47,474 nt of DNA from Candidatus Fimivivens faecavium (GTDB lineage Bacteria; Bacillota; Clostridia; Oscillospirales; Ruminococcaceae), in contig DVKH01000001.1 in the NCBI GenBank assembly GCA_018716105.1, positions 1-47,474 of the forward strand, written 5' to 3'. Below, in pieces: positions 7,919-15,892 of the stretch. A model generated the notes under the pieces. The model ran no database searches and was not told the DNA's origin. It saw nothing but the letters and a program-made list of their open reading frames with translations. The stretch's first letter is position 1; the number at the start of each line of letters is the position of its first letter. The translations under genes and the position numbers were made by a program.

Positions 7919-8452
7919 ATGAACATGATCGTAGGAAAAAGACAAATCGTTTTGGCGGCTCTGGTGCTCTGCCTGTCGATCGCCGTATACCTAAACTGGC
8001 AGTATTCGGACGTCAACCATGACCTGTTGCTGACGAATAAAACCGAAGAAGTCAAGAATTACGGCGACGCGCAGTATGTGGAGAACATCGATGAAGGCCA
8101 GTCCGCGGCATTTTTCGCCGAGGCGAAGCTGACCCGCCAGAAGTCCCGCGACGAGGCGGTGGAGACCATGAAGAGCCTGATCGAGAGCGACAGCATCACG
8201 TCGGAGCAGCGCACTGAACTTGCGCTCAAGACCTCCGCGATGGCGACCGCGATCGAGCAGGAGGGCAAGATCGAAAACCTGATCAAGGCTAAAGGTTTTG
8301 AAGAATGCATGGTCTACTACGACACCGAGCGCGTCGACGTTATGGTAAAAACCGAGGGCCTCGAACCCCAGCAGGTTGCCCAAATGAAGGATATTATCAT
8401 CAAAGAGGTCGATATCCAGCCTGAGAATATTTCGATTATCGAGGTGAAATGA
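7919..8452 (+). CDS. spoIIIAH: Stage III sporulation protein AH
   Basis: 177 residues. One N-terminal membrane helix (about 8-25, including the LALVLCLSIAVYLNWQYS-like stretch) is followed by a charged helical linker and a C-terminal YscJ/FliF-like domain. This domain is the partner of forespore SpoIIQ in known systems. GGAGGAAGG lies close upstream of the ATG. It is the last gene of the spoIIIA operon; no convincing intrinsic terminator with a T-run follows. Confidence 0.93.
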   Translation: MNMIVGKRQIVLAALVLCLSIAVYLNWQYSDVNHDLLLTNKTEEVKNYGDAQYVENIDEGQSAAFFAEAKLTRQKSRDEAVETMKSLIESDSITSEQRTELALKTSAMATAIEQEGKIENLIKAKGFEECMVYYDTERVDVMVKTEGLEPQQVAQMKDIIIKEVDIQPENISIIEVK

Positions 8453-8755
8453 CCCAAAGTATTTTAACCTCAAACTTACCAGTCATGTCGCCGGAAGGCG
8501 GCCTGTTCGGACAAAATCCTTTTTCCTGCGCCGGGGGCGGTTTTACCCGCCCCTCTTGAAATCCGCAACGGCGCCGGGGGAAGGGCTTTTACGGCGGACC
8601 GCACCGGCGATTTCTTTTGCTCCGCAATTAAATAGTTAATCTCGATGGCAGTGGCCGCGGACGGGCCATATGGCTGAAAAATAGCCGCTGATCGTCTATA
8701 TTTTAATGTTTTTTTAGAACCGGCTGGAAGAAACGCTTTTCATTTTTTATGCACT
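8453..8755. other. Gene-free stretch after spoIIIAH
   Basis: No gene seen. A GC-rich hairpin (GGGGCGG...CCCGCCCC, about 8534-8556) lies some 80 bases after spoIIIAH but has no T-run, so it is only a possible RNA 3'-end structure. The stretch turns AT-rich just before the promoter-bearing repeat at 8756. Confidence 0.4.
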
Positions 8756-8833
8756 ATGGTATAATAACCGCAGTAAATTGGGCTTTGGCCCAATTCGCCC
8801 CGCCTTTGGCGGGGCAGGCGCGGCGGACGCCGC
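8756..8833 (+). repeat. 78-bp promoter-bearing repeat, copy 2
   Basis: This is the second copy of the element at 3246-3323. It begins with TGGTATAAT, an extended -10 (TATAAT at 8760-8765), then a perfect AATTGGG/CCCAATT hairpin at about 8777-8796, then CCCCGCC/GGCGGGG at about 8799-8815, and ends in GCGGCGGACGCCGC. It is oriented towards the Asp23-family gene at 9071. The 240 bases from the repeat to that gene hold no supportable gene; the GC-rich open frame at 8778-8966 lacks a ribosome site and looks fortuitous. Confidence 0.8.
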
Positions 8834-9070
8834 ACCCTGCGCCAGAACCCAAATCATAAGACGGTTTGTTCGCCGCTTTCGCGGCGCTCAGGCCCGATGT
8901 ATAACCGCAGGGGAAACGGCCGCCGAAGGCAGCCCTATGCCGCGCCGCGGCCGCTTGCGCATGTAAAACCATAAAACCGCCCAGAATAAGAAAAAGAGAA
9001 CAGCGGTTCAAGTTCCGGATACCGTATTCAAAAATAACAGCGATTAATGCCCTGAAAGGATGGTCTTATT

Positions 9071-9451
9071 ATGCAGGTCAACGACCGGAAACAGCCGATT
9101 GGCAGTCTCAGAATATCGCGCGATGTAATCGCAACCATTGCAGGAACCGCCGCGCAGGAGGTTCCCGGTGTCGCAAGGCTTGCGACATTTACCGCCAACA
9201 ACATCAAGGGGATGCTTTCAAAGCGCCAGATGCCGCGGCCGGTGTCGATCGATCTGACCGATGAAATGGCGCAGATCGTCATCCAGGTTATACTCAAAGA
9301 TGGGACGAATATCCCAAGCGTGTCGGAAAAGATTCAGGAATCGGTCAAGGAATCGGTCCAGAATATGACGGGGATTCCGGTGACGAAGGTAAACATTGTT
9401 GTAGCCGGAATTGAATTTGAAGACTGCCCGGCCGAGGCCCCGGGCGTGTAA
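9071..9451 (+). CDS. Asp23/Gls24 family protein (YqhY-like)
   Basis: 126 residues. It matches the Asp23/Gls24 envelope-stress family: GSLRISRDVIATIAGTAAQE, VPGVARLA, and the closing VTKVNIVVAGIEFE. In B. subtilis the equivalent gene (yqhY) also sits between the spoIIIA/acc region and nusB; its product has been linked to lipid or envelope homeostasis, but the molecular function is unclear. AAAGGA lies eight bases before the ATG. An intrinsic terminator follows, so nusB gets only part of this transcript. Confidence 0.85.
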   Translation: MQVNDRKQPIGSLRISRDVIATIAGTAAQEVPGVARLATFTANNIKGMLSKRQMPRPVSIDLTDEMAQIVIQVILKDGTNIPSVSEKIQESVKESVQNMTGIPVTKVNIVVAGIEFEDCPAEAPGV

Positions 9452-9456
9452 AAAAC

Positions 9457-9489
9457 TACCCTCCGGCTGAGCAGGAGGGTATCTTTTTA
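9457..9489 (+). terminator. Intrinsic terminator between the Asp23 gene and nusB
   Basis: Stem TACCCTCC/GGAGGGTA with a nine-base loop, followed by TCTTTTT. It lies six bases after the Asp23-family stop codon and 34 bases before nusB. Confidence 0.85.
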
Positions 9490-9522
9490 TGTATAAATAT
9501 TCACGCCGCTGGAGGACGTAAC

Positions 9523-9960
9523 ATGAAAAATAAAATGACCAGACGAGAGGCGAGAACAGCCGCGTTTTCACTGATCTATGAAAAAAGCATGCGGGACGAC
9601 GGCCTCGAGGATATTTTGGGGTTCGCCCGCGAGGCAAGGGAATTTTCGCTCGACGACTACGCGATGCGTTTGGTGAATCTCACCTTTGAAAACCTCGATG
9701 AAATCGATGGGAAAATCGAACGTCATCTTTCCAACTGGAAACTATCCCGAATCCCGAAGGTGACCCTTGCAATCATGCGTCTCGCCGTCTGCGAAATTGA
9801 TTATTTCCCAAAGATTCCAGTGAGCGTCACGATCAACGAGGCGGTCGAGCTTGCAAAGGAATACGCGACTGAAGACGACGCTTCCTATCTTAATGGGGTT
9901 CTCGGCTCCTATGTCAAGGCCGCTTCACCGGTCAAAGACCAGAAAGAACCGGAGGCTTGA
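9523..9960 (+). CDS. nusB: Transcription antitermination factor NusB
   Basis: 145 residues, standard for NusB. It binds boxA RNA with NusE/S10 and takes part in rRNA transcription antitermination. The all-helical fold shows the N-terminal Arg-rich helix (RREARTAAFSLIYE), the central NWKLSRIPKVTLAIMRLAVCEI and the C-terminal INEAVELAKEYATEDDASYLNGVLG. TGGAGG is nine bases before the ATG. It heads the Firmicutes nusB-xseA-xseB-ispA-dxs cluster. Confidence 0.95.
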   Translation: MKNKMTRREARTAAFSLIYEKSMRDDGLEDILGFAREAREFSLDDYAMRLVNLTFENLDEIDGKIERHLSNWKLSRIPKVTLAIMRLAVCEIDYFPKIPVSVTINEAVELAKEYATEDDASYLNGVLGSYVKAASPVKDQKEPEA

Positions 9961-9965
9961 GGGGT

Positions 9966-10904
9966 ATGCCCGGAGCGTTTGGGATCGACACGAGCAATTA
10001 CACCACTTCGACCGCGGTTTACCGGGATGGCAGGGTGCTTCAGGAAAAGCGCCTTCTTCCCGTCTCCGGCGGCGCCGTCGGCCTTCGGCAGAGCGACGCG
10101 GTCTTTGGCCATGTCAAAGCGCTGGGAGAACTGACGGAATCGCTTTTTTTGCAGGTTCCGGGCGGCTTTTCCGCAGTCGGCGTATCCGACAGGCCGCGCA
10201 ATGTAGAAGGCTCCTATATGCCCTGTTTTTTGGCCGGCGCGGCCGCCGCCAGAACCCTTGCAGCCGCGTGCGGGAAACCGCTTTACCGGTTTTCCCATCA
10301 GGAGGGGCATCTCGCGGCGGCGCTTTTTGGGTCGGGGCGGCTTGATCTGATCGGAAAGCGTTTTCTCGCCTTTCACCTTTCGGGCGGAACGACCGAATGC
10401 CTCCTCGCAGAGGACTTCCCGTTCGGCCGGCTGACGCTGGTCTCGGCAACCAACGACCTCAATGCCGGGCAGGTGATCGACCGCGTGGGGCGTCTCATGG
10501 GCCTTTCGTTTCCGGCTGGGAGAGAGCTCGACGCGCTTTCGCTTCGCTCGGCGAAAGAAGAGTTTGCAAAGCCCGCGTTCCGGGATGGGAACCCCTGTCT
10601 TTCCGGCCTTGAAAATCAGTGTCGGAAGAAGATCCAGTCGGGCGCCGCGCCCGAAGATGTAGCCCGATACCTGCTCCTCTCTGTCCTTGATGCAGTGGAC
10701 CGCATGGCGGGAAAGGCAGCGGCGGAAACCGGATGTGAAGAGATCGTCTTCGCCGGTGGCGTGACGTCGAACACCCTCTTGCGGGAGCGGCTGTCGAAAA
10801 CCTATGGAGCGAGCTTTGCCCCCGCCGTCTTTTCGTGCGACAACGCAGCGGGAATCGCGGTGCTTGCCGCGCTGAAAAACGGTGAAGCTCCATTTAAAGC
10901 CTGA
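9966..10904 (+). CDS. TsaD/Kae1-like ASKHA ATPase paralogue (peptidase M22 family)
   Basis: 312 residues from ATG 9966 (GAGGGG just upstream); a TTG at 9957 overlapping the nusB stop is the alternative. The ASKHA fold is visible: GIDTSNYTTSTAVY phosphate loop, the metal-binding HQEGH motif of the TsaD family, LSGGTTECLL, and FAGGVTSNTLLRERL plus CDNAAGIAVLAAL at the C-terminus. True TsaD makes the t6A tRNA modification with TsaB/TsaE. This protein diverges in the first motif (TsaD normally has ETSCDETA) and sits away from tsaB/tsaE. I therefore take it as the clostridial paralogue often found beside nusB/xseA, function unknown. Confidence 0.75.
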   Translation: MPGAFGIDTSNYTTSTAVYRDGRVLQEKRLLPVSGGAVGLRQSDAVFGHVKALGELTESLFLQVPGGFSAVGVSDRPRNVEGSYMPCFLAGAAAARTLAAACGKPLYRFSHQEGHLAAALFGSGRLDLIGKRFLAFHLSGGTTECLLAEDFPFGRLTLVSATNDLNAGQVIDRVGRLMGLSFPAGRELDALSLRSAKEEFAKPAFRDGNPCLSGLENQCRKKIQSGAAPEDVARYLLLSVLDAVDRMAGKAAAETGCEEIVFAGGVTSNTLLRERLSKTYGASFAPAVFSCDNAAGIAVLAALKNGEAPFKA

Positions 10905-10930
10905 TTGAAACGGAAAGGGGAGTAGGGAAG

Positions 10931-12139
10931 ATGGCGATCAACATTTTGAGCGTCAGCCAGCTCAACCGGTTTGTTAAATCGCTCCTGAACGGCGCTCCGC
11001 AGCTTGCGGAAGTCTATCTCCGCGGCGAAATCTCAAATCTTTCCCTTTATCAGCGCTCCGGCCATCTGTATTTTACCCTCAAGGATCAGGCGGCGGCGGT
11101 CAAGGCGGTGATGTTTGCCGGAAACGCCGCCCATCTCCGCTTTCAGCCCCAAAATGGGATGTCGGTGATCGCGCGGGGGTCGGTTACGCTCTATGAACGG
11201 GACGGGAGCTATCAGATCAACGTCAACGACCTTCAGCCGGACGGCGCGGGGGCGTTGAGCGTTGCGTTTGAACAGAACAAGCGGCGCTTTGCTGCCGAGG
11301 GCCTGTTTGACCCGGAACGCAAACGCCCGATTCCGCGGTTTCCCGCGGTGGTCGGCGTCGCAACCTCGCCAACCGGCGCGGCGGTGCGGGATATGCTTTC
11401 GGTCCTGGAGCGGCGCTGGCCGCTTGCGAAGGTGCTGTTCGCCCCATGCACCGTGCAGGGGCGGGGCGCGGCCGAGTCGGTTGCCGCGGCGCTCCGCCTT
11501 CTCAACGATGACGGTAGAAGCGACGTCATCCTCGTCGGCCGCGGCGGCGGGTCCGCCGAGGACTTGTGGGCGTTCAACGAAGAGCCGGCGGTCCGCGCGG
11601 TTTCGCAGTCGCGGATTCCGGTGATTTCTGCAGTCGGGCATGAAACCGACTTTTCGCTCTGTGATTTCGCGGCCGATCTCCGCGCGCCGACCCCATCTGC
11701 GGCGGCAGAACTCGCGGTTCCCGACCGGGCGGAACTCTGGAACCGCTTTTCGGCGTTACGGGGACAGCTGGGCCGGAGGATGGCGGAACTGCTTTCGGGT
11801 TACGACGGGAGAATCCGCCGGGCCGTCTCTTCTCCCGCGGTGCAGAATCCGATCCGGCTGGTCCAGGCGCGCGAGGAACGGTTCCGCAATGCAAATGAAA
11901 ACTTTTTGTGTGCGATGCGTTCATTTTTAGATAGAAAAACACAATATCTTATAGAGCAGTCCCGGCTGCTCTCCTCAATGAACCCGCTGGAGGTGCTCGG
12001 GCGCGGCTACTCGGTTACCCTTACGGAGCGCGGAGAGCCGGTCCGTTCCAGCATCCAGCTAGCGCCTGGGAGCAGAATGACCACAGTTCTCGCCGAAGGA
12101 AAGCTGATTTCCGTCGTGGAGAGCGCAGAAGCGCCTTAA
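10931..12139 (+). CDS. xseA: Exodeoxyribonuclease VII large subunit
   Basis: 402 residues. It is the catalytic subunit of ExoVII, which degrades single-stranded DNA into oligonucleotides. An N-terminal OB-fold (to about 100: YLRGEISNLSLYQRSGHLYFTLKD) precedes the catalytic domain with VVGVATSPTGAAVRDML, ILVGRGGGSAEDLWAFNEE and ISAVGHETDFSLCDFAADLRAPTPSAAA. A helical C-terminus follows and ends with the usual LGRGYSVT. AAAGGGGAG precedes the ATG. xseB follows 78 bases later. Confidence 0.95.
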   Translation: MAINILSVSQLNRFVKSLLNGAPQLAEVYLRGEISNLSLYQRSGHLYFTLKDQAAAVKAVMFAGNAAHLRFQPQNGMSVIARGSVTLYERDGSYQINVNDLQPDGAGALSVAFEQNKRRFAAEGLFDPERKRPIPRFPAVVGVATSPTGAAVRDMLSVLERRWPLAKVLFAPCTVQGRGAAESVAAALRLLNDDGRSDVILVGRGGGSAEDLWAFNEEPAVRAVSQSRIPVISAVGHETDFSLCDFAADLRAPTPSAAAELAVPDRAELWNRFSALRGQLGRRMAELLSGYDGRIRRAVSSPAVQNPIRLVQAREERFRNANENFLCAMRSFLDRKTQYLIEQSRLLSSMNPLEVLGRGYSVTLTERGEPVRSSIQLAPGSRMTTVLAEGKLISVVESAEAP

Positions 12140-12217
12140 TTGACGCCGAACTGGGCCGGCCCGGTTCTGGCGGGATTGTTCCTGAACAGTGCGAAAGGAT
12201 GACACAGAGGGATGGGT

Positions 12218-12454
12218 ATGAAAAAAACAGCCGAGACGCAAAGCTCGGCGCTTTCGTTTGAAGCGGCGCTTTCGCGGCTCGAAGAGATTACGGCGGCGCT
12301 TTCCGGCGGAGAGGCCAGTTTGGAAACGGCGCTTGAACTCTATGCCGAAGGCGCGCGGCTGGCGGCGGCCTGCCAGAAAAAGCTGTCCGATGCAAAGCAA
12401 ACGGTGGAGACGCTCCGTGAAGGCGGCGAAGGGGACAAAAACAATGAACTTTGA
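12218..12454 (+). CDS. xseB: Exodeoxyribonuclease VII small subunit
   Basis: 78 residues. Family signature: SFEAALSRLEEITAALSGGEASLETALELYAEGARL, two helices that bind along XseA. ATG 12218 is preferred because AGAGGG lies six bases upstream; ATG 12212 is directly against that site. The stop overlaps ispA by 11 bases. Confidence 0.9.
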   Translation: MKKTAETQSSALSFEAALSRLEEITAALSGGEASLETALELYAEGARLAAACQKKLSDAKQTVETLREGGEGDKNNEL

Positions 12455-13337
12455 AGAACGATACCGTCAAGACCGGGAACTGGTCGAACAGGCGCTCGAC
12501 CGTGCGACCGCATTTGACGCTGCGATTCAACAGAAGACGGTAATGCAAGCGATGCGTTACAGCCTGCTTGGCGGCGGAAAGCGGATTCGCGCGGTGCTTA
12601 CGTTGGAATTCTGCCGTGCGCTCGGTGGAAACGACTCCGCGGCGCTGCCTCCGGCATGTGCAATCGAGATGGTCCACGCATTTTCGCTGATCCACGACGA
12701 TCTGCCCTGTATGGACGACGACGATCTCCGCCGCGGCCGGCCGACCTCTCATAAGGTATTCGGCGAGGCGATGGCTGTTCTTGCGGGCGACGGGCTTTTA
12801 AATCTTGCGTATGAGCATCTCTCGCGCGAAGAAACGGTCAGGGCGCTTCCGCACGGCGCGGCGCTCCGGCTGATCCGTTCGCTTTCCGGCGCGTCCGGCG
12901 GGTACGGTATGCTCGGCGGCCAGGTGATCGACGTTGAAAACGAGGGAAAACCCGCGCCGCTCGATCAGCTTCGCTCAATGCACGCGATGAAAACCGGCGC
13001 ATTGATCCGAAGCGCCTGCGAGATGGGATGCATCTCAGCCGGCGCAGATACATTGATTCTGGAAAAGGCGCGTCAATATGCCGAAAAAATAGGTCTCGGC
13101 TTTCAAATCACCGACGATATCCTCGACGTCGCAGGGGATGCCCAGACGCTTGGCAAAAACGCCGGCAGCGACGAGAAAGGCCACAAAACGACCTATGTGA
13201 CCCTTCTTGGACTTGAAGGAGCAAAACGGGAGGCGGACAGGCTGTTCGGCGAAGCGCTCGCGCTTCTTGCTGGAATCGGGTGCGATGTATGTTTTCTTGA
13301 TCCATTTACGAGGCTGCTGGCCCGGCGGCAGAGCTAG
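12444..13337 (+). CDS. ispA: Polyprenyl (farnesyl/geranyl) diphosphate synthase
   Basis: 297 residues from ATG 12444, with GAAGGGGA upstream inside xseB. It condenses isopentenyl diphosphate with allylic diphosphates. The first Asp-rich motif is DDLPCMDDDDLRRGRPTSH and the second is ITDDILD; LLGGGKRIRAVL binds diphosphate. The residues before the first Asp motif (AFSLIHDDL) suggest a short-chain product (C15-C20). An upstream in-frame ATG at 12258 would read through xseB in another frame and is rejected. It is the start of an isoprenoid block with dxs. Confidence 0.92.
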   Translation: MNFEERYRQDRELVEQALDRATAFDAAIQQKTVMQAMRYSLLGGGKRIRAVLTLEFCRALGGNDSAALPPACAIEMVHAFSLIHDDLPCMDDDDLRRGRPTSHKVFGEAMAVLAGDGLLNLAYEHLSREETVRALPHGAALRLIRSLSGASGGYGMLGGQVIDVENEGKPAPLDQLRSMHAMKTGALIRSACEMGCISAGADTLILEKARQYAEKIGLGFQITDDILDVAGDAQTLGKNAGSDEKGHKTTYVTLLGLEGAKREADRLFGEALALLAGIGCDVCFLDPFTRLLARRQS

Positions 13338-13349
13338 GAAGGAGTCAAA

Positions 13350-13874
13350 ATGCCACTGATCAAAGCGCTCGGCGGAAACCCGCTGGTCAACATCTGCTTT
13401 TTGTCCTGGACTTTTGCGCAGATTTTAAAGACTATTTTTGACTATATCGCCCGAAAGCAGGTGAATTTTGAACGGCTGGTTGGCGCTGGAGGGATGCCGA
13501 GTTCCCATTCGGCATTGGTTTCTTCGCTGGCGGTCGGTATGGCGCGGATTGAGGGCTTTGAGTCCCCGTTGTTCGCGCTTTCGCTCGCCTTTGCCGGCGT
13601 CGTGATGTACGATGCGATGGGGGTTCGCCGCGCCGCGGGGGAGCAGGCGAAGGTGCTCAACCGGATTCTCAATGCCACCGACCTCTTCGATGCGATCAAG
13701 CAGCCGCTGACCTTTGAGGAGGATCAGGAGGAGACGGATGAAAAAACGGAGGAACCAGACAGCGCTGATTCGTTCGGGCAGAAAAACCTGAAGGAATATC
13801 TTGGCCATACCCCGCTTGAGGTTCTGGCCGGCTCTTTGCTCGGGATGCTGGTTGCGATCCTTTATCCCGTTTGA
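13350..13874 (+). CDS. Divergent PAP2 (YuiD/DUF212) family membrane protein
   Basis: 174 residues with three or four membrane helices. It carries the DUF212 signature GAGGMPSSHSALVSSLAVG and VVMYDAMGVRRAAGEQAKVLN; the C-terminus ends HTPLEVLAGSLLGMLVAILYPV. The SSH and D..GVRR residues correspond to the divergent acid-phosphatase motif, so it may act on a lipid or isoprenyl phosphate. Its position between ispA and dxs supports this, but as inference only. GGAAGGAGT lies upstream of the ATG. Residues 120-145 are an acidic insert. The stop overlaps the only conventional dxs start (TTG 13871). Confidence 0.85.
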   Translation: MPLIKALGGNPLVNICFLSWTFAQILKTIFDYIARKQVNFERLVGAGGMPSSHSALVSSLAVGMARIEGFESPLFALSLAFAGVVMYDAMGVRRAAGEQAKVLNRILNATDLFDAIKQPLTFEEDQEETDEKTEEPDSADSFGQKNLKEYLGHTPLEVLAGSLLGMLVAILYPV

Positions 13875-15892
13875 TTTCATTACAGAAAGAGGAGAGCGTC
13901 ATCACAAAACCGTATCAGATTCTCAGCCATATCACCGGCCCCGGCGATGTCTCTGCGCTGAACCTAAAAGAGCTGGAGATCCTTGCAAAAGAACTCCGGT
14001 GCGAAATCATCAAGACTGTCTCCAAAAACGGCGGCCACCTTTCATCAAATCTCGGCGTGGTGGAACTGACCCTTGCAATGCTCAAGGCGTTCGACCTCGA
14101 GGAGGACCGGCTTGTCTGGGACGTTGGGCATCAGTGTTACGCCTATAAACTGCTCACCGGACGGCGGGAGGCGTTCCCAACCCTCCGCCGGAAAAACGGG
14201 ATCTCCGGATTTCCAAAGACGGCGGAAAGCGTCTATGACAGTTTTATCGCAGGACATGCGAGCACTTCTCTTGCCGCCGCCTACGGCCTCAAACGGGCGA
14301 TGACCCTCGGCCAAAAGCCGGGGACGGTCGCTGCTGTTATCGGGGACGGCGCAATGACCGGCGGCCTCGCCTATGAGGGGATCAACAACATCGGCAAAAG
14401 CGGCGAGAATATGATCGTCATCCTCAACGACAACACGATGGCGATTTCAAAAAACGAGGGCGCGCTCGCCCGGTACCTCGCCGTCATGCGCTCAAAGCCC
14501 GGATATTTCCGATTAAAGCGCGCGACCGAAGCCGCCCTGAAAAAAATCCCGGTGGTTGGGGAGCCGGTCCGGAACTTCATCTCCGATTCCAAATATGCGC
14601 TCAAACAAGTTTTGTATCCGAGCACTTTTTTTGAGGAATTCGGCTTCGATTACCTCGGGCCTGTCGACGGCCACGATATCAAGAGCCTCTGCAACGTTCT
14701 GACCGAGGCTAAAAAACTTCGCTGCCCGGTTCTGGTGCATGTGGAGACGCAGAAGGGAAAGGGCTATCGCTTTGCGATGGAAAATCCCGGCGAGTTTCAC
14801 GGCATTTCGAAATTTGACGTCAGGACCGGCATGCGCAAGGCGGCAGACGGCGAGAATTTTTCCTCGGTATTCGGCAGAGAGCTGACAGAGATCGGGAAAG
14901 AGAATCCCAATGTCCTCGCGGTGACGGCCGCGATGGAACATGGGACCGGCCTTCAGTATTTTTCAAGGGCTTTTAAGGAAGAGAACCGCTACTATGACGT
15001 TGGAATCGCTGAGGAATTCGGCGTGACCTTTTCCGCTGCGCTCAGTGCGGGCGGAAAAATCCCGGTCTTCGCGGTATATTCCACTTTTCTCCAGCGCGGC
15101 TATGATCAACTGATCCACGACGCCGCAATTGAGAAGCGGCATGTGGTCTTTGGGATCGACCGCGCCGGAATCGTCGGCGACGACGGCGAAACGCATCAGG
15201 GCGTTTTTGATCCGGCGTTCCTCGCGACGGTGCCGGGCATGACTGTTTTCGCGCCTGCCAATTACCATGAGCTGCGCTGGATGCTGCGCCAGGCGGTCGA
15301 GAGCTGCGACGGCCCGACTGCGGTGCGCTATCCAAGGGGTTCGGAACCGGCTTCGATCAAAGACCTTCCCGCCACCGGGAATTCGTTCGACCTGTTCGGA
15401 TCCAAAGAGGGGGTTGTCGTCGTCACCTATGGCCGGACCGCGGCGGCCGCTCTCGAAGCCGCGGGACAGTCGAGGCGGCCCTGCGCCGTCCTCAAGCTCA
15501 ACCGCATCCTCCCGCTGGATCCGGAAGCGGTCCGCACGGCGTCTGGATATGAGCGGATTCTGCTGGTTGAAGAGGGCATCCGCAACGGCGGCGTGTCGGA
15601 GCGTTTTGCCGCGGCGCTTGCGCTTTCGGGCTACCGCGGCCGTGTCGAGATCCGCGCCATCGAGGGCTTTGTCCCACAGATGAGCGTCCCCGACGCGCTG
15701 CATGCGCTTGGGCTTGACGCCGGGGGGATCGGCGCTATGATTGAGGCGGGAAAAGACACAGAAAAGGAACAGAATGGTGAAAATCAGATTGGATCAGGCG
15801 ATGGTGGAACGGGGGCTCGCGACCGGACGGGACCGGGCGAAAGCTGTCATCATGGCAGGGGAAGTTTACGTCAACAATCAAAAATCGGATAA
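13871..15892 (+). CDS. dxs: 1-deoxy-D-xylulose-5-phosphate synthase
   Basis: About 673 residues as an open frame. It makes DXP from pyruvate and glyceraldehyde 3-phosphate using thiamine diphosphate, the entry step of the MEP isoprenoid pathway. Motifs: SKNGGHLSSNLGVVELT, WDVGHQCYAYKLLTGR, the TPP site GDGAMTGGLAYEGINN, and EEFGFDYLGPVDGHD; the transketolase pyrimidine and C-terminal domains follow. Two oddities stand out. The only conventional start, TTG 13871, has no ribosome site, while AAAGAGGAG at 13886-13894 is six bases before an ATC codon (13901). The family normally ends near LGLDAGGIGAMIEAG, but this frame continues about 45 residues, overlapping tlyA by 119 bases. Confidence 0.93.
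   Translation: MISLQKEESVITKPYQILSHITGPGDVSALNLKELEILAKELRCEIIKTVSKNGGHLSSNLGVVELTLAMLKAFDLEEDRLVWDVGHQCYAYKLLTGRREAFPTLRRKNGISGFPKTAESVYDSFIAGHASTSLAAAYGLKRAMTLGQKPGTVAAVIGDGAMTGGLAYEGINNIGKSGENMIVILNDNTMAISKNEGALARYLAVMRSKPGYFRLKRATEAALKKIPVVGEPVRNFISDSKYALKQVLYPSTFFEEFGFDYLGPVDGHDIKSLCNVLTEAKKLRCPVLVHVETQKGKGYRFAMENPGEFHGISKFDVRTGMRKAADGENFSSVFGRELTEIGKENPNVLAVTAAMEHGTGLQYFSRAFKEENRYYDVGIAEEFGVTFSAALSAGGKIPVFAVYSTFLQRGYDQLIHDAAIEKRHVVFGIDRAGIVGDDGETHQGVFDPAFLATVPGMTVFAPANYHELRWMLRQAVESCDGPTAVRYPRGSEPASIKDLPATGNSFDLFGSKEGVVVVTYGRTAAAALEAAGQSRRPCAVLKLNRILPLDPEAVRTASGYERILLVEEGIRNGGVSERFAAALALSGYRGRVEIRAIEGFVPQMSVPDALHALGLDAGGIGAMIEAGKDTEKEQNGENQIGSGDGGTGARDRTGPGESCHHGRGSLRQQSKIG

Noticed and set aside
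8778..8966. 62-codon plus-strand open frame after the 78-bp repeat
   Set aside because: It lies inside the repeat's hairpins and GC-rich sequence, has no ribosome site and shows an Arg/Ala-rich composition typical of chance frames.
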